Source of the DNA: Flavobacterium sp. BFFFF2
GTDB taxonomy: Bacteria > Bacteroidota > Bacteroidia > Flavobacteriales > Flavobacteriaceae
Assembly: GCA_002256385.1 (NCBI GenBank)
Contig: NKJD01000026.1
Span: 1-50,646, forward strand
Direction of reading: 5' to 3'
Length of the DNA: 50,646 bases
Position 1 is the stretch's first letter. Every line of letters begins with the position of its first letter. A model generated the notes under the pieces. That model saw only the letters and a list, made by a program, of their open reading frames with translations. It was not told the origin of the DNA and did no database searches. This document shows positions 10,701 to 18,252 of the stretch, one piece after another. The position numbers and the translations under genes were made by a program.

Positions 10701-10904
10701 GACGGACAGGTTTTTGTGCCCGACCGGGTGAGTTTGTTTGCCGATGGAACGGCTCACATTCTTGATTATAAAACGGGGCAAAGAAAAACCGAACACGAGC
10801 AACAATTAAAAACTTATGCCGAGCTGATTGAAGGATTGGGGTATCGGGTAACGAAAATAACTTTAGTATATATAGGCAACGAATTGAATGTAATACTTTT
10901 GTAG
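7767..10904 (+). CDS. AddA/RecB-like UvrD-family helicase with C-terminal PD-(D/E)XK nuclease domain
   Basis: ATP-dependent helicase-nuclease of the AddA/RecB class, expected to process double-strand DNA ends for recombination in the cytoplasm. Walker A is ASAGSGKT at residues 12-19, motif Ia LTFTNKAVEEM follows near 45, Walker B is DEFQDTS near 381-387, and VVGDPKQSIYRWRGG lies near 416-430. Motif V is the IMTIHSSKGLEFPVV stretch. The C-terminal nuclease shows H913 (in FGIMLHALL), D986 (PDRV), DYKTG from 1000 and a downstream QL..Y motif, so the nuclease looks intact. At 1045 residues it fits the Bacteroidota exonuclease V beta/AddA type. The usual partner AddB is not adjacent in this window; the giant surface gene lies upstream in the opposite orientation. 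kbl follows after 22 bases. Confidence 0.9.
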   Translation: MKEQASFSVYYASAGSGKTYSLAREYLKKILCQSRHDAYRNILALTFTNKAVEEMKSRIIDYLAAFARQDTSPNVQALLQQIADDTGWSPAKLVEKAQLVLRHLIHNYAAFDVMTLDKFTHKIIRTFAHDLKLSSSFDVSLDTDLLLEEAVDNLIAQAGTDEALTKLLLEFALEQTNDDKTWDIGYNLNQTGKLLFDENHRDEIRSLPDQSLETLYGWRKNIRDLLKALQSQQEAAVDGVFQFMVENAIPTEAFSRQTFITHLNNIKQGKLVPEKIVRSPEEIKVLKNFNWVSEWLPVLFHQLEALYEVERKRWLYDIILKTATPVSLLHRIQQEIQTIQQDRNLLSISEFNELIAQQIQNQPAPFIFERLGNRYHHFFVDEFQDTSVVQWKNLIPLMSHALASENEFGEKGTLMVVGDPKQSIYRWRGGRAEQLIDLANGSIPFKNPSFETVLLDTNYRSFSEVIEFNNAFFQFIGQLFDNENYQKLYTQQSHQKTTAKQGGYVELSFIPEKKEVGLKNEVNTEFVNQTLSILHRVRAQGFSWGEMALLVRRNVEGALLAEALIEAEIPVITPDSLLLQESEEVQFLLHVLLYLDQPSREEAKARFLHYLGQRFLQLDDPHIFVSEGLQCRTALSFDLWLQSNDLTLQFSELRQLSLVETVAKLVRHAILPERKNAYVVFFQDLVLDVEVRRQYRLREFLTYWDHRKHKLCIATPDHRDAVRIMTIHSSKGLEFPVVIYPFANINYSLTKRDYFWVDTADDAVSWQKVLVQKSALVAELNEQSKEACELKEQENLLDQINLLYVVQTRAIEQLYVVSQKISTSKTTGEYPNCTAKYYLSFLDHISKDTGANSVFSFGEAVRVSKQKSLNQVVDWLSIPQAVLADASLRIAEKAGTLWQTTANESREFGIMLHALLANIEFAHEANERLLQAQEQGLVVAESVEQVRQYIEQIMNHPLLVDFFGINGKHYREQPIFREDGQVFVPDRVSLFADGTAHILDYKTGQRKTEHEQQLKTYAELIEGLGYRVTKITLVYIGNELNVILL
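10894..10901 (+). promoter_or_regulatory. Possible -7 box upstream of kbl
   Basis: TACTTTTG fits the Bacteroidota -7 consensus TAnnTTTG and lies 25 bases upstream of the kbl ATG, overlapping the end of the helicase gene. I see no TTG at the usual 17-23 base spacing, so this is weak. Confidence 0.35.
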
Positions 10905-10926
10905 CACAAACTAACAAACAAAAAAA

Positions 10927-12120
10927 ATGTACGGAACCATTAAACAGCATTTAGAAAAAGAGTTGGCACAGATTGAAGCCAATGGTCTTTTTAAAAAGGA
11001 ACGCATCATTACGTCGCCTCAAGGAGCCGAAATTACCGTGAATGGTCAAACCGTTTTGAATTTCTGTGCCAATAATTATTTGGGGCTTTCGTCGCATCCA
11101 GAAGTGATTGAAGCAGCCAAAGACGCACTTGATACGCATGGTTTTGGCATGTCGTCTGTTCGATTTATTTGTGGTACGCAAGATATTCACAAAAAATTAG
11201 AACACCAGATTGCCCAATTTTACGGCACTGAAGACACCATTTTATATGCCGCTGCATTTGATGCCAATGGTGGGGTTTTTGAACCTTTGTTAGGAGAGGA
11301 AGACGCCATTATTTCAGACAGCTTAAACCATGCTTCTATTATTGATGGGGTAAGGTTGTGTAAAGCCGCTCGTTATCGGTACGAAAACAGCAACATGGCC
11401 GATTTAGAAGCCCAATTGCAAGCGGCACGGGCGGCGAACAAACGATTTATTTTGATTGTAACCGATGGCGTCTTTTCAATGGATGGCTTGGTAGCACCTT
11501 TAGATGCCATTTGCGACTTAGCAGAACAATATGATGCCATGGTCATGGTGGACGAATGTCATGCTGCGGGTTTTATTGGAGCCACCGGCAAAGGAACCCT
11601 TGAGGCTAAAAATGTAATGGGTAGGGTCGATATCATTACCGGAACACTTGGCAAAGCACTAGGAGGTGCCATGGGTGGCTATACAACAGGCCGCAAAGAA
11701 ATTATTGAAATCTTACGCCAACGTTCGCGTCCCTATTTGTTTTCAAATTCTTTGGCTCCTGCCATCGTGGGTGCTTCCATAAAAGTATTTGAAATATTGG
11801 CCCAATCAACCGAATTGAGAGATCGCCTTGAAGAAAATACCAACTATTTTAAAAAGGGAATGATTCAGGCTGGGTTCGATATTATTATGGGGGATTCTGC
11901 CATTGTACCAGTGATGCTATATGATGCAAAGAAGGCCCAAGAAATGGCTGATCGCTTATTGAAAGAAGGTATTTATGTCATAGGATTCTTTTACCCTGTA
12001 GTGCCAAAAGATAAAGCCCGGATCAGAGTACAACTTTCGGCAGCCCATACAAATGCGCATTTAGACCATGCAATTTCAGCATTTAGTAAAGTGGGACACG
12101 AAATGGGTTTGCTCGATTAA
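10927..12120 (+). CDS. kbl: Glycine C-acetyltransferase (2-amino-3-ketobutyrate CoA ligase)
   Basis: PLP-dependent enzyme of the alpha-oxoamine synthase family. It cleaves 2-amino-3-ketobutyrate with CoA to glycine and acetyl-CoA in threonine catabolism. The 397 residues match the usual length of Kbl. Visible family motifs are [16 protein letters not shown] near the N-terminus, [19 protein letters not shown], the [16 protein letters not shown] stretch with the PLP-binding Asp and His, and the Schiff-base lysine K243 in [15 protein letters not shown]. Closely related enzymes (BioF, serine palmitoyltransferase) are less likely because the RFICGT and GKGTLE motifs are typical of Kbl. No threonine dehydrogenase gene lies next to it in this window. 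Confidence 0.95.
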   Translation: MYGTIKQHLEKELAQIEANGLFKKERIITSPQGAEITVNGQTVLNFCANNYLGLSSHPEVIEAAKDALDTHGFGMSSVRFICGTQDIHKKLEHQIAQFYGTEDTILYAAAFDANGGVFEPLLGEEDAIISDSLNHASIIDGVRLCKAARYRYENSNMADLEAQLQAARAANKRFILIVTDGVFSMDGLVAPLDAICDLAEQYDAMVMVDECHAAGFIGATGKGTLEAKNVMGRVDIITGTLGKALGGAMGGYTTGRKEIIEILRQRSRPYLFSNSLAPAIVGASIKVFEILAQSTELRDRLEENTNYFKKGMIQAGFDIIMGDSAIVPVMLYDAKKAQEMADRLLKEGIYVIGFFYPVVPKDKARIRVQLSAAHTNAHLDHAISAFSKVGHEMGLLD

Positions 12121-12141
12121 GGGCAAATTAAATTTATTTGC

Positions 12142-12171
12142 TTGTAATTTAACAAAATGATATTACTTTTG
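12142..12171 (+). promoter_or_regulatory. Bacteroidota-type promoter for the ompA-family gene
   Basis: TTG at 12142-12144, a 19-base spacer, then TACTTTTG at 12164-12171. This is an exact fit to the TTG-N19-TAnnTTTG consensus of the Bacteroidota housekeeping sigma factor, 32 bases before the ATG at 12204. Confidence 0.75.
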
Positions 12172-12177
12172 CAAAGA

Positions 12178-12193
12178 TTAATTGTACAATTAA
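12178..12193. promoter_or_regulatory. Perfect 16-bp palindrome between promoter and start
   Basis: TTAATTGTACAATTAA is a perfect palindrome starting six bases after the -7 box, in the likely transcription start or leader region. Its core recurs in the inverted repeat at 7376-7397. It is well placed to be a repressor site or a leader hairpin. Confidence 0.45.
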
Positions 12194-12203
12194 ATTGTAA
12201 CAC

Positions 12204-13616
12204 ATGAAACACCTAAACAAAATTTTTGTTGCTTTAGCTATAAGTGCTGGTTTATATGGAACGGCTCAAGATAGTAATAATCCGTGGGCTATTTCCTTTG
12301 GAGCCAATGCGGTAGACACGCGAGTAAGCGCCGCTTCAAAAGTGAGCGAGCAATTTGCTGACTATTTTCAAATGGATAAAAATTGGAATTTTATTCCCGC
12401 ATTTTCTTATGTGAATGTTAGTAAGTATGTCGGTGAAAATTTCTCATTTGGCGTAAGTGGTTCTGTTAACAAAATGTCCAAGTTCGTTAATTCACCTGTT
12501 GAAGGCTCAGATGAATATACCGTGTCTAACCCTGGTGACCTTAAATACTACGCTTTAGACGGGGTAATCAAATACAGCCTTATGAGTTTGATTCATTCAA
12601 AAGTAATTGATCCTACGCTTCAATTAGGTGGTGGTTATGTTTGGATTGGTGACAGCCAACAAGCTGGTACTTTAAATGGTGGTTTAGGATTGTCATTTTG
12701 GTTCAACGACTTCGTTGCGCTTACAGTACAATCTACTTACAGACATTCTTATGAATTTGACCGCAGTTATATGCCATCACACATGCAACATTTTGCAGGT
12801 TTAACTTTTAAATTTGGTGGATCCGATAAAGACGGGGATGGCGTTTATGACAAAGATGATACCTGCCCAGAGGTACCTGGTCCAAAAGAATTAAAAGGAT
12901 GCCCTGACACTGATAAAGATGGCGTATTAGATAAAGATGATAATTGTCCAGAAGAGGCTGGTTTAGTAGCATTAGGAGGTTGTCCAGATACAGACGCTGA
13001 TGGTATTATTAACAGCGAAGATGCTTGTCCAGAAGTTGCTGGTTTAAAAGCGTTTGGTGGCTGCCCTGACACGGATGGTGATGGCGTTCAAGATAAAGAC
13101 GACAAATGTATTGATGTTAAAGGTCCAAAAGAAAACAAAGGTTGTCCTTGGGCTGATACCGATAAAGATGGCGTATTAGACAAAGATGATAAATGTCCAG
13201 ATGTAAAAGGTTTGGCTTCAAACAATGGATGTCCAGAAGTTGTAGTAGCAAAACCAACCGAAGAGGTAATGAAATCGTTGAATGAATATGCCAAAACAAT
13301 CTTGTTTAACACTGGTAAAGCATCATTCCAACAACAAACTTTCCCAATTTTGAAATCAATTGCTAACATCTTAAAAGAGTATCCTACAGCTAAATTCAGC
13401 ATTGAAGGACACACTGATAACGAAGGTAATGATAAAATGAATCAAAAATTATCTGACGAGCGTGCTGCTGCTGTTAAAAACTTCTTAATTGAAAATGGCA
13501 TTGACGCAAGTCGTTTATCATCTGTAGGTTTCGGTGAAACCAAACCAGTTGATAGCAATAAGACTACTACAGGCCGTGCTAAAAACCGCCGCGTTGAAGT
13601 TAAATTGATGAATTAA
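12204..13616 (+). CDS. OmpA-family outer-membrane protein with thrombospondin type-3 repeats
   Basis: Outer-membrane anchor protein of 470 residues. A signal peptide (cleavage after GTAQ, about residue 22) is followed by a beta-barrel-like region to about residue 210. Next come five calcium-binding-type DxDxDG repeats, each ending in a CP..G element (about 213-350), and a C-terminal OmpA domain with FNTGKASF, the peptidoglycan-binding signature [11 protein letters not shown] and the RR(V)EVKL end. The C-terminal domain is expected to bind peptidoglycan in the periplasm while the barrel sits in the outer membrane. It has its own promoter and a strong terminator, so it is probably monocistronic and well expressed. 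Confidence 0.92.
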   Translation: MKHLNKIFVALAISAGLYGTAQDSNNPWAISFGANAVDTRVSAASKVSEQFADYFQMDKNWNFIPAFSYVNVSKYVGENFSFGVSGSVNKMSKFVNSPVEGSDEYTVSNPGDLKYYALDGVIKYSLMSLIHSKVIDPTLQLGGGYVWIGDSQQAGTLNGGLGLSFWFNDFVALTVQSTYRHSYEFDRSYMPSHMQHFAGLTFKFGGSDKDGDGVYDKDDTCPEVPGPKELKGCPDTDKDGVLDKDDNCPEEAGLVALGGCPDTDADGIINSEDACPEVAGLKAFGGCPDTDGDGVQDKDDKCIDVKGPKENKGCPWADTDKDGVLDKDDKCPDVKGLASNNGCPEVVVAKPTEEVMKSLNEYAKTILFNTGKASFQQQTFPILKSIANILKEYPTAKFSIEGHTDNEGNDKMNQKLSDERAAAVKNFLIENGIDASRLSSVGFGETKPVDSNKTTTGRAKNRRVEVKLMN

Positions 13617-13637
13617 TAAAATTTCAATTCATATACT

Positions 13638-13671
13638 AAAAAGAGGCTGCCAATGGCGGCCTCTTTTTTTT
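13638..13671 (+). terminator. Rho-independent terminator after the ompA-family gene
   Basis: An AAAGAGGC-T-GCC arm pairs with GGC-G-GCCTCTTT around an AAT loop and is followed by a T run. It starts 22 bases after the stop codon. Confidence 0.85.
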
Positions 13672-13719
13672 AGGTGGTTGCTTATCTTGTTTGTATTTTT
13701 GACCTCTAATATTTTGCAC

Positions 13720-15078
13720 ATGCGTACTCATTTTATTGCCATTGGCGGGGCAGCCATGCACAACTTGGCTTTGGCCTTACACGAAAAAGGATACCAAGTT
13801 TCCGGAAGCGATGATGCCATTTTTGAACCTTCAAAAAGCCGTTTGGAAAAAAGAGGCTTGCTTCCAATTGAATTGGGTTGGTTTCCTGAAAAAATTAGCA
13901 GCGACATTGAAGCCGTCATATTAGGTATGCATGCCAAAGCAGATAATCCAGAGTTGCTCAAAGCCCAACAATTGGGTTTGCCCATTTATTCCTATCCAGA
14001 ATTTTTGTATGAACAGTCAAGAAACAAAACGCGTGTAGTGATTGGCGGTTCACATGGAAAAACAACCATTACCTCCATGATATTGCATGTGTTGCACTAC
14101 CACAACCGCTCAGTTGACTACATGGTGGGTGCCTTACTAGAAGGTTTTGAAACCATGGTGCATTTAACCGAAGACAATGACTTTATTGTGCTCGAAGGCG
14201 ATGAGTATTTGTCGTCACCAATGGATTTGCGGCCAAAATTTCATTTATACCAACCCAATATTGCCCTCATTTCAGGCATCGCTTGGGACCATATTAATGT
14301 GTTCCCGACGTTTGAAAACTATGTGGAGCAGTTCCGTGTTTTTATTGAAAAAATTACGCCCGGAGGCATTTTGGTGTACAATGAAGAAGATGCAGAAGTG
14401 AAAAACTTGGTGGAATCCATCAATCATCCTATACGTAAAATGCCTTATCGCACACCAGCTTATCAGGTGCGCAATGGCAAAACCTGGTTGCAAACGCCAG
14501 AAGGAGAATTGCCTTTGGAGGTTTTTGGTGCGCATAATTTAAATAATTTGGCGGGTGCCCAATGGATCTGTCAAAACATGGGTGTGGATGAAGCTGATTT
14601 TTACGAAGCCATTGCCACCTTTAAAGGCGCCTCTAAACGACTCGAAAAAATTGCCGAAGCTGGATCGACGGTGGCTTATAAAGATTTTGCCCATTCGCCC
14701 AGCAAAGTAAAAGCCACTACCGAAGCCGTCAAAAACCAATATCCCGACCGCACGTTGTTGGCTTGTTTGGAGTTGCACACCTACAGCAGCCTGAATGCCG
14801 ACTTTTTAAAAGAATACCAAGGCGCTCTTGATGCCGCCGATGTGGCCGCTGTGTTTTATTCGCCCGAAGCGGTTGAAATTAAAAAATTAGACGAGGTAAC
14901 TCGTGACCAAATTGCGGAAGCTTTTCAACGTAAAGACCTGTTTATTTTTACCAATCCTGCCGATTTTAAAAGCTTTTTATTTGATCAAAACTGGGAAAAT
15001 ACCGCGGTACTACTCATGAGCTCTGGCAATTATGGGGGCTTACAATTCGACGAAATCAAACAACGCATCAACGCCTAA
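13720..15078 (+). CDS. mpl: UDP-N-acetylmuramate:L-alanyl-gamma-D-glutamyl-meso-diaminopimelate ligase
   Basis: Mur-ligase family enzyme of 452 residues that re-attaches the recycled tripeptide L-Ala-gamma-D-Glu-meso-DAP to UDP-MurNAc in cytoplasmic peptidoglycan recycling. I start at the ATG at 13720 because the protein then begins MRTHFIAIGGAAMHNLA, the normal Mpl nucleotide-binding N-terminus; the earlier in-frame TTG at 13678 would add 14 hydrophobic residues unlike the family. The ATP-binding P-loop GGSHGKTT is at 109-116, followed by LEGDEYLSS and the AHNLNNLAGA segment. AIGGAAMHNLAL rather than GIGG.GMSG separates it from MurC. The M3 peptidase gene follows after two bases, so the two are probably cotranscribed. 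Confidence 0.93.
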   Translation: MRTHFIAIGGAAMHNLALALHEKGYQVSGSDDAIFEPSKSRLEKRGLLPIELGWFPEKISSDIEAVILGMHAKADNPELLKAQQLGLPIYSYPEFLYEQSRNKTRVVIGGSHGKTTITSMILHVLHYHNRSVDYMVGALLEGFETMVHLTEDNDFIVLEGDEYLSSPMDLRPKFHLYQPNIALISGIAWDHINVFPTFENYVEQFRVFIEKITPGGILVYNEEDAEVKNLVESINHPIRKMPYRTPAYQVRNGKTWLQTPEGELPLEVFGAHNLNNLAGAQWICQNMGVDEADFYEAIATFKGASKRLEKIAEAGSTVAYKDFAHSPSKVKATTEAVKNQYPDRTLLACLELHTYSSLNADFLKEYQGALDAADVAAVFYSPEAVEIKKLDEVTRDQIAEAFQRKDLFIFTNPADFKSFLFDQNWENTAVLLMSSGNYGGLQFDEIKQRINA

Positions 15079-15080
15079 TT

Positions 15081-17105
15081 ATGAACAATCCATTACTTAC
15101 CCCTTTTGTTGGTTTGCATGGCACTGCGCCCTTTGCTTCCATTCAATTGGCCGATTACAAACCTGCTTTTGAAGCAGCTTTACAACAAGCCCGAACAGAA
15201 ATTGATCAAATAACATCCAATTCAGAAGCGCCTAGCTTTGAAAATACGCTCGAAGCTTTGGAATATTCAGGCCAATTGCTCGATCGGATTTCCAATATCT
15301 TTTTTAATTTAAACAGCGCCGAAACCAGCGCCGACATGCAACAATTGGCGCAAGAATTGACGCCCATGTTGACCGCTTTCAGCAATGATGTTTCTATGAA
15401 CGAAGCCTTGTTTGAGCGGGTAAAAACGGTGTACAACCAACGGGCATCGTTGCATTTAACCCCCGAACAACAATTGTTGCTTGAAAAGAAATTTAAAGGA
15501 TTTAGCCGAAACGGGGCTTTATTAAATGCAGCGGGAAAAAGCCGCTTGCGCGAAATAGACCGTGATTTGGCCCAATATAAATTGACCTTTGGCGAGCATG
15601 TATTGGCCGAAACCCAAGCCTATCATTTGCATATCACCCAAGAAGCTGATTTGGCTGGCTTGCCCGAAGGCGTTATTGAAGCGGCGGCCGATTTGGCCAA
15701 AAGCCGCGAATTAGATGGCTGGGTTTTTACCTTAGACTATCCGAGTTACATTCCGTTTGTCACTTACAGCGACCAACGCGCATTGCGCAAAGAAATCACA
15801 TTGGTCAATGGCCGCAAAGGCCATCAGGACAATGACAATGACAACCGCGCCGTGTTGCGCAACATTGTACAATTACGGCACGAACGCGCCCATTTATTGG
15901 GCTATGAAAGCCACGCGCACTTTGTTCTTGAAGAACGGATGGCGCAAAATCCGGCCACTGTTCAGTCGTTTTTAGCTGATTTATGCCAAAAAGCCTGGCC
16001 AGCAGCGCAACGCGAATGGCAGCAATTGACTGCGTTTGCGCAAGAAGAACTTGGCATTGACCAATTGGCACGTTGGGATGGCCCTTATGTCAATGAAAAA
16101 TTGAAGCAAAAATTGTTTCAATTGGACGATGAAGTGTTGAAGCCTTATTTTTCGTTAGATCGGGTATTGGACGGCGCCTTTTTAGTGGCAAACCGCCTGT
16201 TTGGGATTGAATTTGTTCCTGCGCCTAGCATTGAAAAATACCACGCCGATGTGCAGTGTTTTGAAGTAATCCGCAACCACGAATTGGTGGCTGTTTTTTA
16301 CGCCGATTTTTTCCCAAGACCAGGCAAACGCAATGGCGCTTGGATGACCTCGTTTAAACCGCAGTACCAACAAGCTGGGGTCAACGAACGCCCGCATGTG
16401 TCCATCGTGTGTAACTTTACGCCACCGACACCTACCAAACCATCTTTGTTAACTTTTCAGGAAGTGACCACTTTGTTCCATGAATTTGGCCATGCGCTGC
16501 ACGGCATGTTGGCCAACACCACCTACCCTAGTCTTTCGGGCACTTCGGTGTATTGGGATTTTGTGGAATTGCCCAGCCAATGGATGGAAAACTGGTGTTA
16601 CGAAGAAGAAGTATTGTCTTTATTCGCCACCCATTACGAAACGGGCGAACGCATTCCACAAGTGTACATTGACCGCATTAAAGAAAGCGCGAATTTCATG
16701 GAAGGCATGGCCACCATCCGGCAATTGAGTTTTGGGATGTTGGACATGGCTTATCATGCGCAAACCCCCGACTTAGCAGACATTAAAGCTTTTGAAAAAG
16801 CCGCCACCGCCGACATCAGTTTGTATCCAGATGTCGAAGATGCCTGCATGAGTACCTCTTTTTCACATATTTTTCAGGGCGGCTATTCTTCGGGATATTA
16901 CAGCTACAAATGGGCCGAAGTACTCGACGCCGATGCCTTTGAAGCCTTCCGCGAAAACGGCTTGTTTAACCCCACCACGGCCACAGCCTTTCAAGAACAT
17001 ATTTTATCCAAAGGCGGCACCGAACACCCCATGGATTTGTACCGCCGCTTTAGAGGCCAAGATCCGAAGCCTGATGCTTTGTTGAAAAGGGCGGGGTTGG
17101 TGTAG
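15081..17105 (+). CDS. M3 family zinc metallopeptidase (oligopeptidase A-like)
   Basis: Cytoplasmic oligopeptidase of 674 residues, the normal size for oligopeptidase A (PrlC) and Dcp. The zinc site is HEFGH at 467-471 within VTTLFHEFGHALHGML, and the SGTSVYWDFVELPSQWMENW segment after it carries the third ligand region. The C-terminal GYSSGYYSYKWAEVLDADAF and the EHPMDLYRRFRG stretch look more like oligopeptidase A than peptidyl-dipeptidase Dcp. There is no signal peptide. It starts two bases after mpl, suggesting a shared transcript; a role in turnover of short peptides, perhaps alongside wall recycling, is inference. Confidence 0.92.
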   Translation: MNNPLLTPFVGLHGTAPFASIQLADYKPAFEAALQQARTEIDQITSNSEAPSFENTLEALEYSGQLLDRISNIFFNLNSAETSADMQQLAQELTPMLTAFSNDVSMNEALFERVKTVYNQRASLHLTPEQQLLLEKKFKGFSRNGALLNAAGKSRLREIDRDLAQYKLTFGEHVLAETQAYHLHITQEADLAGLPEGVIEAAADLAKSRELDGWVFTLDYPSYIPFVTYSDQRALRKEITLVNGRKGHQDNDNDNRAVLRNIVQLRHERAHLLGYESHAHFVLEERMAQNPATVQSFLADLCQKAWPAAQREWQQLTAFAQEELGIDQLARWDGPYVNEKLKQKLFQLDDEVLKPYFSLDRVLDGAFLVANRLFGIEFVPAPSIEKYHADVQCFEVIRNHELVAVFYADFFPRPGKRNGAWMTSFKPQYQQAGVNERPHVSIVCNFTPPTPTKPSLLTFQEVTTLFHEFGHALHGMLANTTYPSLSGTSVYWDFVELPSQWMENWCYEEEVLSLFATHYETGERIPQVYIDRIKESANFMEGMATIRQLSFGMLDMAYHAQTPDLADIKAFEKAATADISLYPDVEDACMSTSFSHIFQGGYSSGYYSYKWAEVLDADAFEAFRENGLFNPTTATAFQEHILSKGGTEHPMDLYRRFRGQDPKPDALLKRAGLV

Positions 17106-17246
17106 GTTTTGTTTCAGGTTTCAAGTTCAAGGTCTCAGGTTCTTTCCCGAAGGTGATTTGCTCAAACGAGGTTTTTTGCTTTCGCAAGTCGACTATTCAT
17201 AAGACCTTTTGCTTTCTGCAAGACCTATTTCTGTTGAAAGACCTTT

Positions 17247-17340
17247 GTTCATTTTCTTTGCTGGCCCAAAGAAAACGAACCTGAAGGGGCGCCCTTGTGG
17301 TCGCCCGCAATCAGGGTCGCAAAAAAACGTTTTTGTGCGC
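17247..17340 (+). repeat. Partial copy of the hairpin-rich dispersed repeat
   Basis: Begins with the shared left end GTTCATTTTCTTTGCTGGCC and keeps the first stem (TTTTCTTTG with CAAAGAAAA). It then diverges: the second hairpin uses a GGGCG arm with CGCCC instead of GGGCC with GGCCC, so pairing is kept although the bases differ. The right half of the element is missing. Confidence 0.6.
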
Positions 17341-17431
17341 TGTTGGCTAGAACAATTTGTTCATTGTTTTAATATTGTTTTTCATAAGACCATTTGTTTT
17401 CTGCAAGACCTATTTCTGTTGCAAGACCTTT

Positions 17432-17732
17432 GTTCATTTTCTTTGCTGGCCCAAAGAAAACGAACCAAAAGAAAGGGCCTTTTTGGCCCGCATAAAAGGT
17501 CATTTTTGCCTTTGGCAAAACCAGTTTAATCTGTGCTTGTTTATTGTTTTTTATTGGTCAGGTTGAATCACCTTTTCTTTATTTGTGTTTGCTACGCAAA
17601 CTCGCCTTTAGTGGTGATGTTTCAAGCCGAAATTTTCTCCAAGGCTTCAAAAATTTTGCCGGCTTGAAAAACCTATGACTACATATGCGGGCCGGCACTT
17701 GCGTGGCTTCGCAGAAAAGTAGACATTGATTG
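17432..17732 (+). repeat. Hairpin-rich dispersed repeat, copy with altered middle
   Basis: Carries the left end GTTCATTTTCTTTGCTGGCC, the GGGCC/GGCCC hairpin, the TTTTGCC/GGCAAAA hairpin, a long hairpin with TTTCAAGCCG (17620-17629) pairing to CGGCTTGAAA (17660-17669), and the right end GCTTCGCAG...ACATTGATTG. About 100 bases between the third and fourth hairpins are unlike the other copies, and the fifth (long-arm) inverted repeat is mostly missing. Confidence 0.7.
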
Positions 17733-17799
17733 AAATTAAATATTGCTTTTTAAAAGACTTTTTACTGTTGGCCTGAAGTATTGCTGCTGAAACAACATT

Positions 17800-18105
17800 G
17801 TTCATTTTCTTTGCTGGCCCAAAGAAAACGAACCAAAAGAAAGGGCCTTTTTGGCCCGCATAACTGTCATTTTTGCCTTTGGCAAAACCACTTTTACAAG
17901 CCAAAATCCTTCCAAGGATTCAGGATTTTTGCGGCTTGTAAAAGCTATGCCAACGAAGTGGCCTATACTTTCCTGCGCTTATAAGAATAATATAAATTGT
18001 GTTGGGGAAATAGCCCATTTTACAACTAATACCAGAAAGTATAGGGCACTTCGATAAATGCGGGCCGGCAATTGTTAAGCTTCGCAGCACAGTAAACATT
18101 GATTG
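17800..18105 (+). repeat. Hairpin-rich dispersed repeat, full copy (left flank of island)
   Basis: About 306 bp with five successive inverted repeats: TTTTCTTTG/CAAAGAAAA, GGGCC/GGCCC, TTTTGCC/GGCAAAA, a long hairpin (17891-17902 with 17933-17944, plus inner AAAATCCT with AGGATTTT), and 19-bp arms at 17954-17972 and 18035-18053 that match except for one base. It aligns over its whole length with 25287-25591 in the opposite orientation. The two copies enclose the accessory operon. Confidence 0.85.
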
Positions 18106-18252
18106 ATTTTTGATCAAACCAACTCACACCTGATGCTTGTTTTTAACGAGTAACTACTTTCTTTTGCGAGTTAAGTAGAGCTTTTGTAAAGCAGGTTCTA
18201 TTAGATTAAAATATTTACTTGATACTTCAAGTTTGTTGTTTATTAATTTTGG

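Larger units (their letters stand above)
17106..18252. other. Repeat-filled intergenic region at the left border of the accessory island
   Basis: About 1.15 kb without a credible gene. It carries one partial and two near full-length copies of a roughly 300-bp hairpin-rich repeat (listed separately). Short open frames here read through the hairpins, translate to Phe/Leu/Cys-rich or basic nonsense and recur with the repeat, so they are not called as genes. The final 130 bases before the helicase stop codon show nothing recognisable. Confidence 0.8.

Noticed and set aside
13678..13719. Earlier TTG start for mpl
   Set aside because: It would add 14 hydrophobic residues before the normal Mpl N-terminus.
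17209..18057. Several plus-strand open frames of 60-106 codons (17209-17984)
   Set aside because: They read through the dispersed hairpin repeat, recur with it, and give Phe/Leu/Cys-rich or basic nonsense without family resemblance.
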